A DNA stretch of 64,000 nt, taken from contig NZ_BOOW01000038.1 of NCBI RefSeq assembly GCF_016863435.1, positions 95,594 through 159,593 on the forward strand. Reading direction: 5' to 3'. The translations under genes were made by a program, and so were the position numbers. The DNA comes from Sinosporangium siamense (GTDB lineage: Bacteria > Actinomycetota > Actinomycetes > Streptosporangiales > Streptosporangiaceae). How positions within the stretch are numbered: the stretch's first letter is position 1; each line of letters begins with the position of its first letter. This document shows, in pieces, positions 7,339 through 14,700 of this stretch. The notes below the pieces were generated by a model that was given only the letters and a program-made list of their open reading frames with translations, ran no database searches and had not been told where the DNA came from.

Positions 7339-7719
7339 CTACAAGCGATACCAGATGGAGCAGGGCCAGGGGCCCTGATAGCAGCTAGGCCCGCCGGAGC
7401 ATTCGCCGCAGGCGTAGGTGTAGCCGCCGGAGACGCACGTCCAATACGTCTTGTAGTAGCCGGGTGGACAGGTGTAGGAACTGGGCGATCCCGAATAGGA
7501 GCACCGGGTGCAGCTCGCGAGGTAGCAGCACGGCGAGCCTAGGCAGTCGGCCGCCGCCCGCGCCGGGTTCAGCAGCGTGGCGAGCCCGGCGACGAGGGCC
7601 GAGGCCGAGGCGAGCAGCATGTTGCGGCGGCCTTTGCCCTCTCTTTCGCCGCCGACGTCGATCTCCGAGATGTCGACGTCGGCGCTGGCACGCTCGACGC
7701 ACTCAAGGGTGGTGCTCAT
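7339..7719 (-). CDS. Secreted Cys-rich MauA-like protein (methylamine dehydrogenase light-chain-like)
   Basis: 126 residues. An N-terminal stretch of about 29 residues precedes a twin-arginine-type signal (GRRNMLLASASALVAGLATL, then ARAAA). The mature part, about 69 residues, contains 11 Cys: DCLGSPCCYLASC, CTRCSYSG, YTCPPGYYKTYWTCV, YACGECSGGPSC, PWPCSIW. The order CxxxC, CPPG, (S/Y)W-x-C, C-x-x-C recalls the MADH light chain, whose Trp residues form the TTQ cofactor, but this protein is much shorter. Its ATG overlaps the stop of the MauD-like gene (ATGA), and MauE/MauD-type genes precede it, matching the known need of MauA for disulfide formation by MauD/MauE. No MauB or MauG is visible, so catalysis by TTQ is doubtful. 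Confidence 0.65.
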   Translation of the reverse strand: MSTTLECVERASADVDISEIDVGGEREGKGRRNMLLASASALVAGLATLLNPARAAADCLGSPCCYLASCTRCSYSGSPSSYTCPPGYYKTYWTCVSGGYTYACGECSGGPSCYQGPWPCSIWYRL

Positions 7720-8309
7720 ACCCGGATGGTCCCTTCTTTGGCATATTTCAAGGGCTGGGGTTTCAAGGACTGAGGTTTCAAGGGCTGAGGCAGCGTCCGC
7801 GCGGACAGCAGCGGCTCAAGCTGCCGGTAAGAGGGCACGGTCTGCGCAAGAGCGGCCTCGCCGGACTGATAGAGCACCATGGACGGGGTGACGGTGATCC
7901 CAAGCCCCTCGGCGATGCGCCCGCCGACGTCGACCGTGACGCGCTCGGCGGAGATGCCCGACGTGGCGAGCCAGGCCAGGCCCTCCTCCACCGTGCGAGC
8001 GTGTTCCATCACCACCCACACCGACGCCGTGGAGGCCGATCTCAGACCGTCGGCGATCGTACGGCACGTGGTGCAGGTGGTGGAGAGGAACAGCACGACC
8101 AGGTGGTTCTCCCTGTCGAGCGCCTGCGGGAGGCCGACGCTCGACGGGAGAAGTGAGCGCTCCCGGGGAAGCGGCAGGGGTTCGGGGGTGTCCTCCAGTT
8201 TGATCTTGGTGCGTATCAGTTCAAGGGTGCGAAACTGATCGATGAGGGCGAGCAGGCAGACGGCAGTCAGAAGGCAGAGCACTCCGACGACCACCCAGAG
8301 AAAGATCAT
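7716..8309 (-). CDS. MauD-like membrane-anchored thioredoxin-fold protein, paralogue 1
   Basis: 197 residues. A single N-terminal membrane segment (MIFLWVVVGVLCLLTAVCLL) is followed by a juxtamembrane helix and a redoxin domain with LVVLFLSTTCTTCRTIADGL (CTTC active site, near residue 80) and the cis-Pro region GITVTPSMVLY. The MauD family assists formation of disulfides in the MADH light chain outside the membrane. The short tail carries an LKPQ/LKPQP repeat. Both ends overlap neighbours by 4 bp (ATGA), with the upstream secreted protein and the downstream MauA-like gene, so the three are translated together. It is about two-thirds identical by eye to the protein at 9375-9938. Confidence 0.8.
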   Translation of the reverse strand: MIFLWVVVGVLCLLTAVCLLALIDQFRTLELIRTKIKLEDTPEPLPLPRERSLLPSSVGLPQALDRENHLVVLFLSTTCTTCRTIADGLRSASTASVWVVMEHARTVEEGLAWLATSGISAERVTVDVGGRIAEGLGITVTPSMVLYQSGEAALAQTVPSYRQLEPLLSARTLPQPLKPQSLKPQPLKYAKEGTIRV

Positions 8310-8827
8310 CAGGCGGCTCGGGTGGCCAGGACCTGCGCGGTCGGCAGCTCAGTGTCGAGCAGGCACACCCGCAGCCGCGTGTTCGCCTGCCCGTCAAGGA
8401 GCGCGGTCGCCGCGATCCGCTGCCCGTCCACACTGAAGCCGCCGCCGGGAAGCGCCTTGGCCACGCCCGTCACCCAGTGGCAGACCGGGACGGCGGCGAC
8501 CGCCTTGCCCGGCCAGCTGTCCACCACGCTCACGAGGTCGCCTGGACGCGGCACGAATCCCGCGGGGAACCCCACCAGAGGCACCTGCTCCGCCGTGCGC
8601 ACGGCCTGCACCCCCGCCGCGGAGGCGGGCGCGTCGACCACGAGCCGAGCGCCGTCGACTTTGACCACCCGGGCGAGATCGGCCCGCCCGCCGGCCGCGG
8701 CAGGCGGAGCCGCCGCGCTCGCGGCGTTGGCGGTCGCGTTGATCCCGGTGGCCGCCGCGGCGGCCGCGGCCGCCACCGCTCCCGCTCTCAACGCCTTACG
8801 GCGGGAGAACGATCGTTCTTTGTCCAC
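8309..8827 (-). CDS. Secreted (twin-arginine signal) accessory protein of the mau-like operon, paralogue 1
   Basis: The frame is open from 9034, but GTG at 8827 is chosen because GGAGGAAGG sits 4-12 nt upstream. The 172-residue product starts MDKERSFSRRKALRAGAVAA, a twin-arginine signal with Ala-rich core. The mature domain is about 110 residues of beta-rich sequence (VDAPASAAGVQAVRTAEQVP, FVPRPGDLVSVVDSWPGK, CHWVTGVAKALPGGGFSVDG) with two Cys. I do not recognise a named family. A diverged paralogue occupies the same relative position at the head of the second gene set (10597-11022). Its stop overlaps the MauD-like start (ATGA). Probably a periplasmic or exported partner of the MauA-like protein; inference from position. 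Confidence 0.7.
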   Translation of the reverse strand: MDKERSFSRRKALRAGAVAAAAAAAATGINATANAASAAAPPAAAGGRADLARVVKVDGARLVVDAPASAAGVQAVRTAEQVPLVGFPAGFVPRPGDLVSVVDSWPGKAVAAVPVCHWVTGVAKALPGGGFSVDGQRIAATALLDGQANTRLRVCLLDTELPTAQVLATRAA

Positions 8828-9374
8828 GAACCTTCCTCCATCATGCGTCGCGAAATGAACCTCGATGTTCGGCGGTAATTGGGCGCCGAACGGACTCTTC
8901 GCACTCCTTTCTTTCTCGGGGTTATCACATCCCACCTGAGGATGCGCCAAACAAAAGGGCGCGGCAAGAGCGCGGATACTGATCGTTTGGTAAGACTTAC
9001 CTTCTCTTTTCAGCCCGCAGAAAGGGCATGGCAAAGCGAGCCCCGGCGCGCGGGTTCACATAAGTCGTGGCGCCAAAAGGAACGGCCTGCTTTTGCCGGC
9101 CGGCCGACAAACACGTGCAGGATCAAACAGGTCCTGTGAGTTATCTGCTCCGTCCGAACAATCGCCGACTTCCCACGGTGCCGGGCCTCGTGGCGACCGC
9201 CGGGATATTCGTGTTTAAGCGGCCTGCCGTTCCAGAAGCACCTCGCGAGGCGACATCACAGCGCCGAAGAGATGCCCGGCGCGGCCGACCCGCGATGTAA
9301 GGCGGGCCCGCCCGTTCACCCCGGCCGCGGCGGGTGGCGGTCCGGAGAGCCCCGAAGGAACCTGGTGTCCGCTG
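8828..9374. other. 547-bp gap between the two mau-like gene sets; probable internal promoter region
   Basis: No credible gene. It holds the perfect palindrome at 8989-9001, a hairpin CAGGA...TCCTG near 9118-9136, and a short G/C palindrome (GGCGGGCCCGCC) near 9301-9312 that could end the upstream gene set. The ribosome binding site of the secreted protein lies at its low-coordinate edge. Confidence 0.5.
8989..9001. promoter_or_regulatory. Candidate operator, palindrome GGTAAGACTTACC
   Basis: A perfect 6-bp inverted repeat with one central base, flanked by T-rich sequence, about 165 bp upstream of the start of the secreted-protein gene. It is AT-rich relative to its surroundings. No regulator gene is adjacent, so the cognate protein is unknown. 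Confidence 0.4.
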
Positions 9375-9938
9375 TCATAGACGGACCATCCCTCCTCTGG
9401 TGCTTTTCAGGCTCCTGAGCAGCCTGCGTGCGGACAACAGGGGAGCAAGTTGCCGGAAGGACGGAACGGTCCGCGCGAGCAGCGCCTCACCTGAGCGGTA
9501 GAGGACGACCGAGGGCGTCACCGAGATACCGAGCGAGCCGGCGACACGTCCGTCGAGGTCGACGACCACGCGGTCGGCGGAGATTTCCGAGGGCGCGAGC
9601 CAGGCCAGCCCCTCCTCCACCGAGTGGGCGTGCTCGACGACCACCCACACCGACGTCGTGGAGACCGACCTCAGCCCGTCGGCGACCGACCGGCATGTGG
9701 TGCAGGAGGTGGAGAGGAACAGCACGACCAGGTGTTCCTGCACGTCCAGCTCCGCGGGAAGACCCACGTCCGACGGTGCGAGCGATCCCTCCTGCGGGAG
9801 GGGAATCGGCGTGGGGTTGTCCTCCAGCTTCAGCTTGGCGCGGACCTGTTCGAGCGTGCGATATTGATCGGCTAGAGCGAGAACGGCGATGACCGTGAGC
9901 ATGCTGATGGCGGCGACGAGCATCCAAAGGAAAGTCAA
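9375..9938 (-). CDS. MauD-like membrane-anchored thioredoxin-fold protein, paralogue 2
   Basis: 187 residues. An N-terminal membrane segment (MTFLWMLVAAISMLTVIAVL) precedes a redoxin domain with LVVLFLSTSCTTCRSVADGL (CTTC) and GISVTPSVVLY. Its closest relative in the window is the gene at 7716-8309; the two share the same architecture and most residues around the active site. It follows MauE after 95 bp and is separated from the next gene set by a 547-bp gap. Two such redoxins in one locus suggest either a reducing/oxidising pair or dosage from gene-set duplication. It lacks the repetitive tail of paralogue 1. Confidence 0.8.
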   Translation of the reverse strand: MTFLWMLVAAISMLTVIAVLALADQYRTLEQVRAKLKLEDNPTPIPLPQEGSLAPSDVGLPAELDVQEHLVVLFLSTSCTTCRSVADGLRSVSTTSVWVVVEHAHSVEEGLAWLAPSEISADRVVVDLDGRVAGSLGISVTPSVVLYRSGEALLARTVPSFRQLAPLLSARRLLRSLKSTRGGMVRL

Positions 9939-10033
9939 CAGGTCTCCCTAAAGCAACTGCCTCCGGCGTCGGTCGTCCAGCGCCGGGAGACGCCACAAGA
10001 CGCGCGTGAGAAGGAGGGACGGCGAACGGCGGT

Positions 10034-10600
10034 TCACGCGGCCTGCCGGCCGCCCGCTTCGTCCTCCGCGGGGCGGCGTGAGAGGCTCTCCATCGTCTTG
10101 AGGTAGGACCGATTGCGCAGGGCCGGCACGAGCAGTGTCCGCAGCGCGGCGAAGACCGCCAGGGCCGTGGCCGCGGCGGCCACCAACGGCACGCCGACCG
10201 CCTCCCCCGGGGGCACGAGCATGCTCACCGCCGCCACCCCGAGCCAGAGCGGCAGCGCCACGAGCTGGCGGACCCCGAGGTCGCTCTCACCCTCTTGGCC
10301 GTAGCACGCGCACCGGATGCTCTCCCCTCGCCGCATGGCCACAAGCGCGGCCCCCGCGAAGGAGAAGCCGAGCCCGGCCACCAGGGTCCCCGTGAGGGGA
10401 TTGCCCGGCGCGGCCAGCAGCCCCACCGCCGCCGCCGTTTCCGCGGCCGGCACGAGAAGGGCAACCGCGCGCACCGCGGGCACGCGGAGCGCTTCGAGCG
10501 TCTGCCTGAAGGGGCGCGGGACGGCGAGTTTCTGAGCCGCGGCATACATCAGCAGCAGTGCCGCCGCGAGACGTACGGCGACGCCGAGCGCCTCCATCAT
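10034..10600 (-). CDS. MauE-like membrane protein
   Basis: About 188 residues from the ATG at 10600 (MMEALGVAVRLAAALLLMYA). Four to five hydrophobic segments, with the loop SIRCACYGQEGES holding the paired Cys (CxC) typical of MauE/DoxX-type proteins. MauE works with MauD in maturing the methylamine dehydrogenase light chain, probably passing oxidising equivalents across the membrane. The ATG overlaps the stop of the upstream secreted-protein paralogue (ATGA). MauD-like paralogue 2 follows. A basic C-terminal tail faces the cytoplasm. Confidence 0.8.
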   Translation of the reverse strand: MMEALGVAVRLAAALLLMYAAAQKLAVPRPFRQTLEALRVPAVRAVALLVPAAETAAAVGLLAAPGNPLTGTLVAGLGFSFAGAALVAMRRGESIRCACYGQEGESDLGVRQLVALPLWLGVAAVSMLVPPGEAVGVPLVAAAATALAVFAALRTLLVPALRNRSYLKTMESLSRRPAEDEAGGRQAA

Positions 10601-11022
10601 GCCGCCGACGTGGACAGGGCCCGCGTGACCGGCGGCGGGCATCCCCGAGGACGTCCCTCAAGAAGCCCGTCAAAGAATCCCAACTCGCCGTGGCCCCCGC
10701 CGGGTGGCGCCTTGGCCGCATCTGTCACCCGATGGCGTGACGCCACCGCAGCGCCCGGCCAAATGTCCTTCTCCCCGAGCAAATCTCCGGAGTGCGGCAC
10801 CACCGCCGCCGGGGGAACATGTGCCGTCCCCCGCGTCGACCGCCCACCTGGCGCCGAGGCCGGAGCGTCCGTCACAACCCGATGCCTCTCATCCGGCCGG
10901 GAGAGTCCGGCGCTCGCTCCCATCGGCGGCGCGTCGGCGGCGCCGTTCCCCGCGACCGCGGCCGCCGTCCATGTGGTCACTCGCGAAACCTGTAGTCGGG
11001 ATATCCGCCGCACGGTGCTCAC
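10597..11022 (-). CDS. Diverged secreted accessory protein of the mau-like operon, paralogue 2
   Basis: 141 residues from GTG 11022, preceded by GGAGGAG at proper spacing. Alignment with the protein at 8309-8827 is clear in the middle: VVTDAPASAPGGRSTRGTAH and VTDAAKAPPGGG against LVVDAPASAAGVQAVRTAEQ and VTGVAKALPGGG. The rest has drifted strongly, and the signal region is weaker (MSTVRRISRLQVSRVTTWTA). Despite this the ribosome binding site and the ATGA overlap with mauE are intact, which argues that it is still translated, perhaps chiefly to couple mauE. It could also be an early-stage pseudogene without frameshift. Confidence 0.5.
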   Translation of the reverse strand: MSTVRRISRLQVSRVTTWTAAAVAGNGAADAPPMGASAGLSRPDERHRVVTDAPASAPGGRSTRGTAHVPPAAVVPHSGDLLGEKDIWPGAAVASRHRVTDAAKAPPGGGHGELGFFDGLLEGRPRGCPPPVTRALSTSAA

Positions 11023-11470
11023 GAACTCCTCCAATGTGCTTAGACAATGCGTTCACGGTGCTTACTGGTGTCGCTACTCTCGCAATCCCCAATAGGCCGC
11101 AGAAATCCAGCACAAAGCAGGCGTGGTAGTGCCGATCCTCCCCCCTGTTGTCATATTCCACAGGATTCTGCGACAGTCCGCCCTTTACATCAATGCCCAA
11201 TACGGCAGTCGATGGATCGCCACCGTCGCGCAAACCCTCACTATTCGGCAGCGCAGAAAACCCACTTTCGACCGGCCGAATGAGGGTTTATGGCCCGACC
11301 GCTTACAGTGGCGATCTCATCACACCTGAGGATGCAATATGACAAAGCAGATGACAAGAGGGGTAAGGAGATTATTTTCATTCCGCGAAAAACCCGCTGA
11401 ACCGCTTCAAGAGCCACCGGACACAGCACCGCACAGCGGCGCATGACACCGGCACCGCATGGCGGGACAA
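11023..11470. other. 448-bp non-coding region upstream of the mau-like operon
   Basis: No gene supported. It is richer in A and T than its surroundings, as expected of a promoter region for the operon reading toward lower coordinates. I cannot place a confident -10/-35 pair. tRNA-Sec copy 2 follows at 11471. Confidence 0.4.
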
Positions 11471-11566
11471 TGGCGGAGGCGGACGGGAATCGAACCCGCC
11501 ACGCCGAGCTACTCGGCGTCATCGGTTTTGAAGACCGAGGGGGCCACCAGGCACCCATACGCCTCC
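11471..11566 (-). tRNA. selC: tRNA-Sec (anticodon TCA), copy 2, intact
   Basis: A 96-nt tRNA on the minus strand from GGAGGCG at 11566 to an encoded CCA at 11471-11473. The anticodon stem TCGGT/ACCGA closes the loop CTTCAAA (anticodon TCA). The variable arm has a perfect 7-bp stem CGCCGAG/CTCGGCG. T stem GCGGG/CCCGT is fully paired, with a terminal G-U as in known tRNA-Sec. It lies 50 bp downstream of the selB stop and is read in the same direction, so it may be co-transcribed with selA-selB. It decodes UGA as selenocysteine with SelB. Confidence 0.95.
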
Positions 11567-11616
11567 TCGGCGGACCGCACGGCGCCCCGCGGGGAGAAGC
11601 ACGAGGAGGATATTAC

Positions 11617-13377
11617 TCACGGGAGGCTTCGCCGTACGAGCTCCCGGAGTGAGGCGTCCGGCCGGCGCGTGTGTCCCAGCCTGTCGAGATGCTCCAGCAA
11701 GGGGATCGCGATCCGGCGTGTGGTGCGCAGCGCCTCCCTGGCCTGCGCCGTCGTGAAAGGCTGCGGCAGGCCGCCGAGTATTTCGAGGGCCCGCTCGACC
11801 GCGTCGTGGGGCAAGACGATGCCCCCGCCGACACGCCTGAGCAGGCCCACGGTCTCGGCCGCGGCGAGCGCTTTGGCGTCAAGGCCCAGGCGAGCCAGTT
11901 CCTCGGCCGTGGGGGCGCCGAAGGGGACCGCTTTCCACTGCCGGTGCAGCGTCTCGACCGCCGCGGCGACGCCGGGTGGCAGGGTGGGGGCGACCGCGGT
12001 GAAACGTCCGCGGCTGCGGTGCAGCGCGAGGTCCGCGGCGAGTCTGTCCACAAGGGCGCGATCGGGGAGGAAGAGCCGTCGCTGGATGTCCTGTGCGGAC
12101 AACCCTGGATCCTCCGGGGATGTCTCCGCGCGCAGCTTCAGGTGGGAGACGAGCCGCTCCTTGAGCTCCCGCCAATGCGCGGCGTCGGCCAGCCAGTCGT
12201 CGACCACCGGCGAGTCCGGCGGCGGCGCTATGCCCATCGCCATGAGGTCCGCGCGGCGTACCAGCCCTCGCCGCCGCACCTCCGCCGCCCCGTCCGGCAC
12301 CCCGTCCATGTCCGCCAGCTCGACGGCACGCCGCTTCGCGTCCCCCTTCCGCCGCACGTGCGGCGGGCACGCGTCCAGCACGGTCGTCCCCCAGATGCGC
12401 CGGCTCCCCGGGTCGCGCAGCAACGCGCGGTCCCCTATGCGCAGCGGCAACCCTTCGCTCACGAGGACGCGGGCCGTGTCGTCACCCAGCATCCGCACCC
12501 TGGCGGGTATGGCAGCCGCCCCCACATGCCACACGCACTCCCGCGGCGGCCGATCGCGGTCCGCCGAGCGGCCGGCAGGCTGCGTCAGCCGTACATCCAC
12601 AAAGGTGGACGAGAGCCACCGGTCAGGTGAGACGAGGGCGATGCCGCGGCGCAGAGTGGGCGGTACGGTGCCCCGCAGGTTGACCGCGACCCTCGCCGGG
12701 GCCCTGACCTCGTCGCACGGTTTTTGCCGGCTGTGCAGTCCGCGCACATGCACGGGACGGCCGTCCGCCGTGAGGGTGTCGCCGACCCGGATCTTGCCCG
12801 CCCCGAGGGTGCCGGTGACGACGGTGCCTCGGCCGGCGATGGTGAACACCCGGTCCGCCCAGAGCCGCACATCGGCGTGGACGTCCGGCTGAGGCAGCGC
12901 GGCGCACACCCCCCGCAGAGCTTCGCGCAGCGGGTTCAGCCCGGCGCCCGTGGTGGCGCTGACCGCGAGGGCGGGCATGTCCGCGAGACCGGTGCCCGCG
13001 AGCCGCTCGCGGGCCTCCCGGGTCGCGGGCCCGGGGTCGGCGAGGTCCGACCGTGTGATCGCGAGCAGGCCGTGGCGGATGCCGAGGGCGTCGACGATGT
13101 CGAGGTGCTCCTGCGACTGCACGCGCCACCCCTCGTCGGCCGCGACGACGAACAGGACGGCGGGCACCGCACCCACCCCGGCCAGCATGTTGGTGATGAA
13201 CCGCTCATGTCCTGGCACGTCGACGAAGGCGAGGTCGCCGGTCCAGACGAACCCGAGGTCGATGGTGAGCCCCCGTCGCTTCTCCTCCTCCCAGCGGTCC
13301 GGCTCCATCCCGGTCAAGGCGCGCAGAAGCGTTGATTTGCCGTGGTCGACGTGACCCGCCGTGGCGATCACGTGCAC
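11617..13377 (-). CDS. selB: Selenocysteine-specific translation elongation factor SelB
   Basis: 586 residues from GTG 13377. GTPase motifs: GHVDHGKS (residues 8-15), DVPGHERF (53-60) and TRSD (108-111, in place of NKxD). EF-Tu-like domains 2 and 3 follow, then C-terminal winged-helix repeats that bind the SECIS hairpin (region with LVRRADLMAMGI, LFLPDRALVDRLAADLALHR). SelB brings Sec-tRNA to UGA codons. The frame is open far upstream, but the start must lie here because the SelA stop overlaps it by about 10 bp. Order selA-selB-tRNA-Sec. A decayed copy of the final ~20 codons sits at 6440-6502. Confidence 0.95.
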   Translation of the reverse strand: MHVIATAGHVDHGKSTLLRALTGMEPDRWEEEKRRGLTIDLGFVWTGDLAFVDVPGHERFITNMLAGVGAVPAVLFVVAADEGWRVQSQEHLDIVDALGIRHGLLAITRSDLADPGPATREARERLAGTGLADMPALAVSATTGAGLNPLREALRGVCAALPQPDVHADVRLWADRVFTIAGRGTVVTGTLGAGKIRVGDTLTADGRPVHVRGLHSRQKPCDEVRAPARVAVNLRGTVPPTLRRGIALVSPDRWLSSTFVDVRLTQPAGRSADRDRPPRECVWHVGAAAIPARVRMLGDDTARVLVSEGLPLRIGDRALLRDPGSRRIWGTTVLDACPPHVRRKGDAKRRAVELADMDGVPDGAAEVRRRGLVRRADLMAMGIAPPPDSPVVDDWLADAAHWRELKERLVSHLKLRAETSPEDPGLSAQDIQRRLFLPDRALVDRLAADLALHRSRGRFTAVAPTLPPGVAAAVETLHRQWKAVPFGAPTAEELARLGLDAKALAAAETVGLLRRVGGGIVLPHDAVERALEILGGLPQPFTTAQAREALRTTRRIAIPLLEHLDRLGHTRRPDASLRELVRRSLP

Positions 13378-14675
13378 GCGGCCACCACCGTTTCGAAGAT
13401 CAGGTCGTCGTCTCCCGCCGGGACCGCGCGCAGGTCGAGCAGCAGGTGCCCGCGTTCGACGCGGCCGAGCACGGCGGGGGTGGCGGCGCGCAGGACTTCG
13501 GTGAGGGAGGCGTCGAGCGCGACCGCCGCGCCGGGCAGGGTCACGCCGGGTGCGGCCCCGCCGCCGACGGTGCCGGTGCTCTCGACCGCCCACGCGCTCA
13601 CGCCTGCCTCTTTGAGGCGTGCGGCGAGGGCCTCGGCGCGCCGCCGGAGCTCCTGAGGTTTCGCCGACAGCCCGGACGAGGTGGGGTTGTCCCCGCCGGT
13701 GAGGGTGGCCTCCAGGGCCGCCAGCGTCAGCTTGTCGACGCGCAGGGCCCGGGCCAGGGGATGCCGGCGCAGGCGCTCCACCAGGTCGGCGCGGCCGAAC
13801 ACGAGGCCGCACTGGGGGCCGCCGAGCAGTTTGTCGCCGCTCGCGGTCACGAGGTCGGCCCCTTGGTGCAGCCAGGTCGCCGTGTCGGGTTCTTCGGGAA
13901 GCAGGGGCTCCGGCCGCAGCAGGCCGGAGCCCGCGTCCGCCACCAGCGGCACCCCCCGCTCCCTGCACAGCGCCGCGAGTGCGGGGATGTCCGGCGTGCC
14001 GGTGAAGCCTTCGATGCGATAGTTCGACGGGTGCACCTTCAGCACGGCGCCGGTGTGCTCGCCGATCGCCTCGGCGTAGTCGCGCACGCGGGTCCTGTTG
14101 GTGGTGCCGACCTCCCGCAATCGCGCTCCGGTGGCCACAAGCAGGTCGGGTAGCCGGAAACCATCTCCGATCTCCACCATCTCCCCCCGGCTGATGACGA
14201 CCTCCCGGCCCTGCGCGAGGGTGGTCACGGCCAGCACGAGCGCCGCGGCGTTGTTGTTGACGACGTGCACGGCCTCGGCGTCCGGTACGGCTGCGGCCAG
14301 CGCGGCCAGTGCCGTACGCCCGCGCCGTCCCCGCCGCCCGGTGCCGAGGTCGAGTTCGATGTCGGTGGTGCCGGCGGCCAGGGACAACGCCCGCACGGCG
14401 GCGTCGGAGAGGGGGGCACGGCCGAGGTTGGTGTGGAGGAGCACACCGGTGGCGTTGACGACCCGGCGGGGGCCGTGGCGGGCGAGCAGGCCGAGTGCGG
14501 CCTCGGGCACGGCGTCGGGGCCGATGTCGCCGGTTCGCGCGAGCCGCTGCGCCTCGTTGACGGCGGCTTTGACCTGGGCTCTGCCGTACCTCGCGAGGGG
14601 TTCGGTGAATCTCGGGTCGGCGAGCACAGCGTCCGTGCGGGGAATCAATCGCCGCAAATCAACCATGTTGGTCAT
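13368..14675 (-). CDS. selA: L-seryl-tRNA(Sec) selenium transferase SelA
   Basis: 435 residues, PLP-dependent. Motifs: NATGVLLHTNLGRAPLS (residues 74-90), HVVNNNAAALVLAV, then SGDKLLGGPQCG with Lys282 as the PLP Schiff-base residue. SelA converts seryl-tRNA-Sec to selenocysteyl-tRNA-Sec with selenophosphate from SelD. The length is slightly below the usual ~460. It overlaps selB, and is divergent from selD with only 25 bp between start codons. Two decayed copies of its 3' part lie at 2737-3128. Confidence 0.96.
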   Translation of the reverse strand: MTNMVDLRRLIPRTDAVLADPRFTEPLARYGRAQVKAAVNEAQRLARTGDIGPDAVPEAALGLLARHGPRRVVNATGVLLHTNLGRAPLSDAAVRALSLAAGTTDIELDLGTGRRGRRGRTALAALAAAVPDAEAVHVVNNNAAALVLAVTTLAQGREVVISRGEMVEIGDGFRLPDLLVATGARLREVGTTNRTRVRDYAEAIGEHTGAVLKVHPSNYRIEGFTGTPDIPALAALCRERGVPLVADAGSGLLRPEPLLPEEPDTATWLHQGADLVTASGDKLLGGPQCGLVFGRADLVERLRRHPLARALRVDKLTLAALEATLTGGDNPTSSGLSAKPQELRRRAEALAARLKEAGVSAWAVESTGTVGGGAAPGVTLPGAAVALDASLTEVLRAATPAVLGRVERGHLLLDLRAVPAGDDDLIFETVVAACT

Positions 14676-14688
14676 TATCCATATTGTT

Positions 14689-14694
14689 TAGAAT
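14689..14694 (+). promoter_or_regulatory. -10 element (TAGAAT) for a leaderless selD transcript
   Basis: TAGAAT fits the actinobacterial TANNNT -10 box, and exactly 6 nt separate it from the selD ATG at 14701. This geometry places the transcription start on the ATG itself. The whole selA-selD intergenic space is 25 bp, leaving no room for a leader or ribosome binding site. Confidence 0.6.
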
Positions 14695-14700
14695 CTGATC

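Noticed and set aside
9980..10034. Read-through of the mauE TGA as selenocysteine
   Set aside because: The frame after the stop encodes basic, low-complexity sequence with no resemblance to a MauE tail.
6294..11566. Integrative element with tRNA-Sec attachment sites
   Set aside because: No integrase, and the repeats include the whole tRNA plus selB tail and extend to other genes on one side, which fits tandem duplication better than site-specific integration.
13378..13968. N-terminal extension of SelB by about 200 residues
   Set aside because: It lies within the selA coding region and is Arg/Pro-rich shadow sequence; known SelB proteins start at the GTPase domain.
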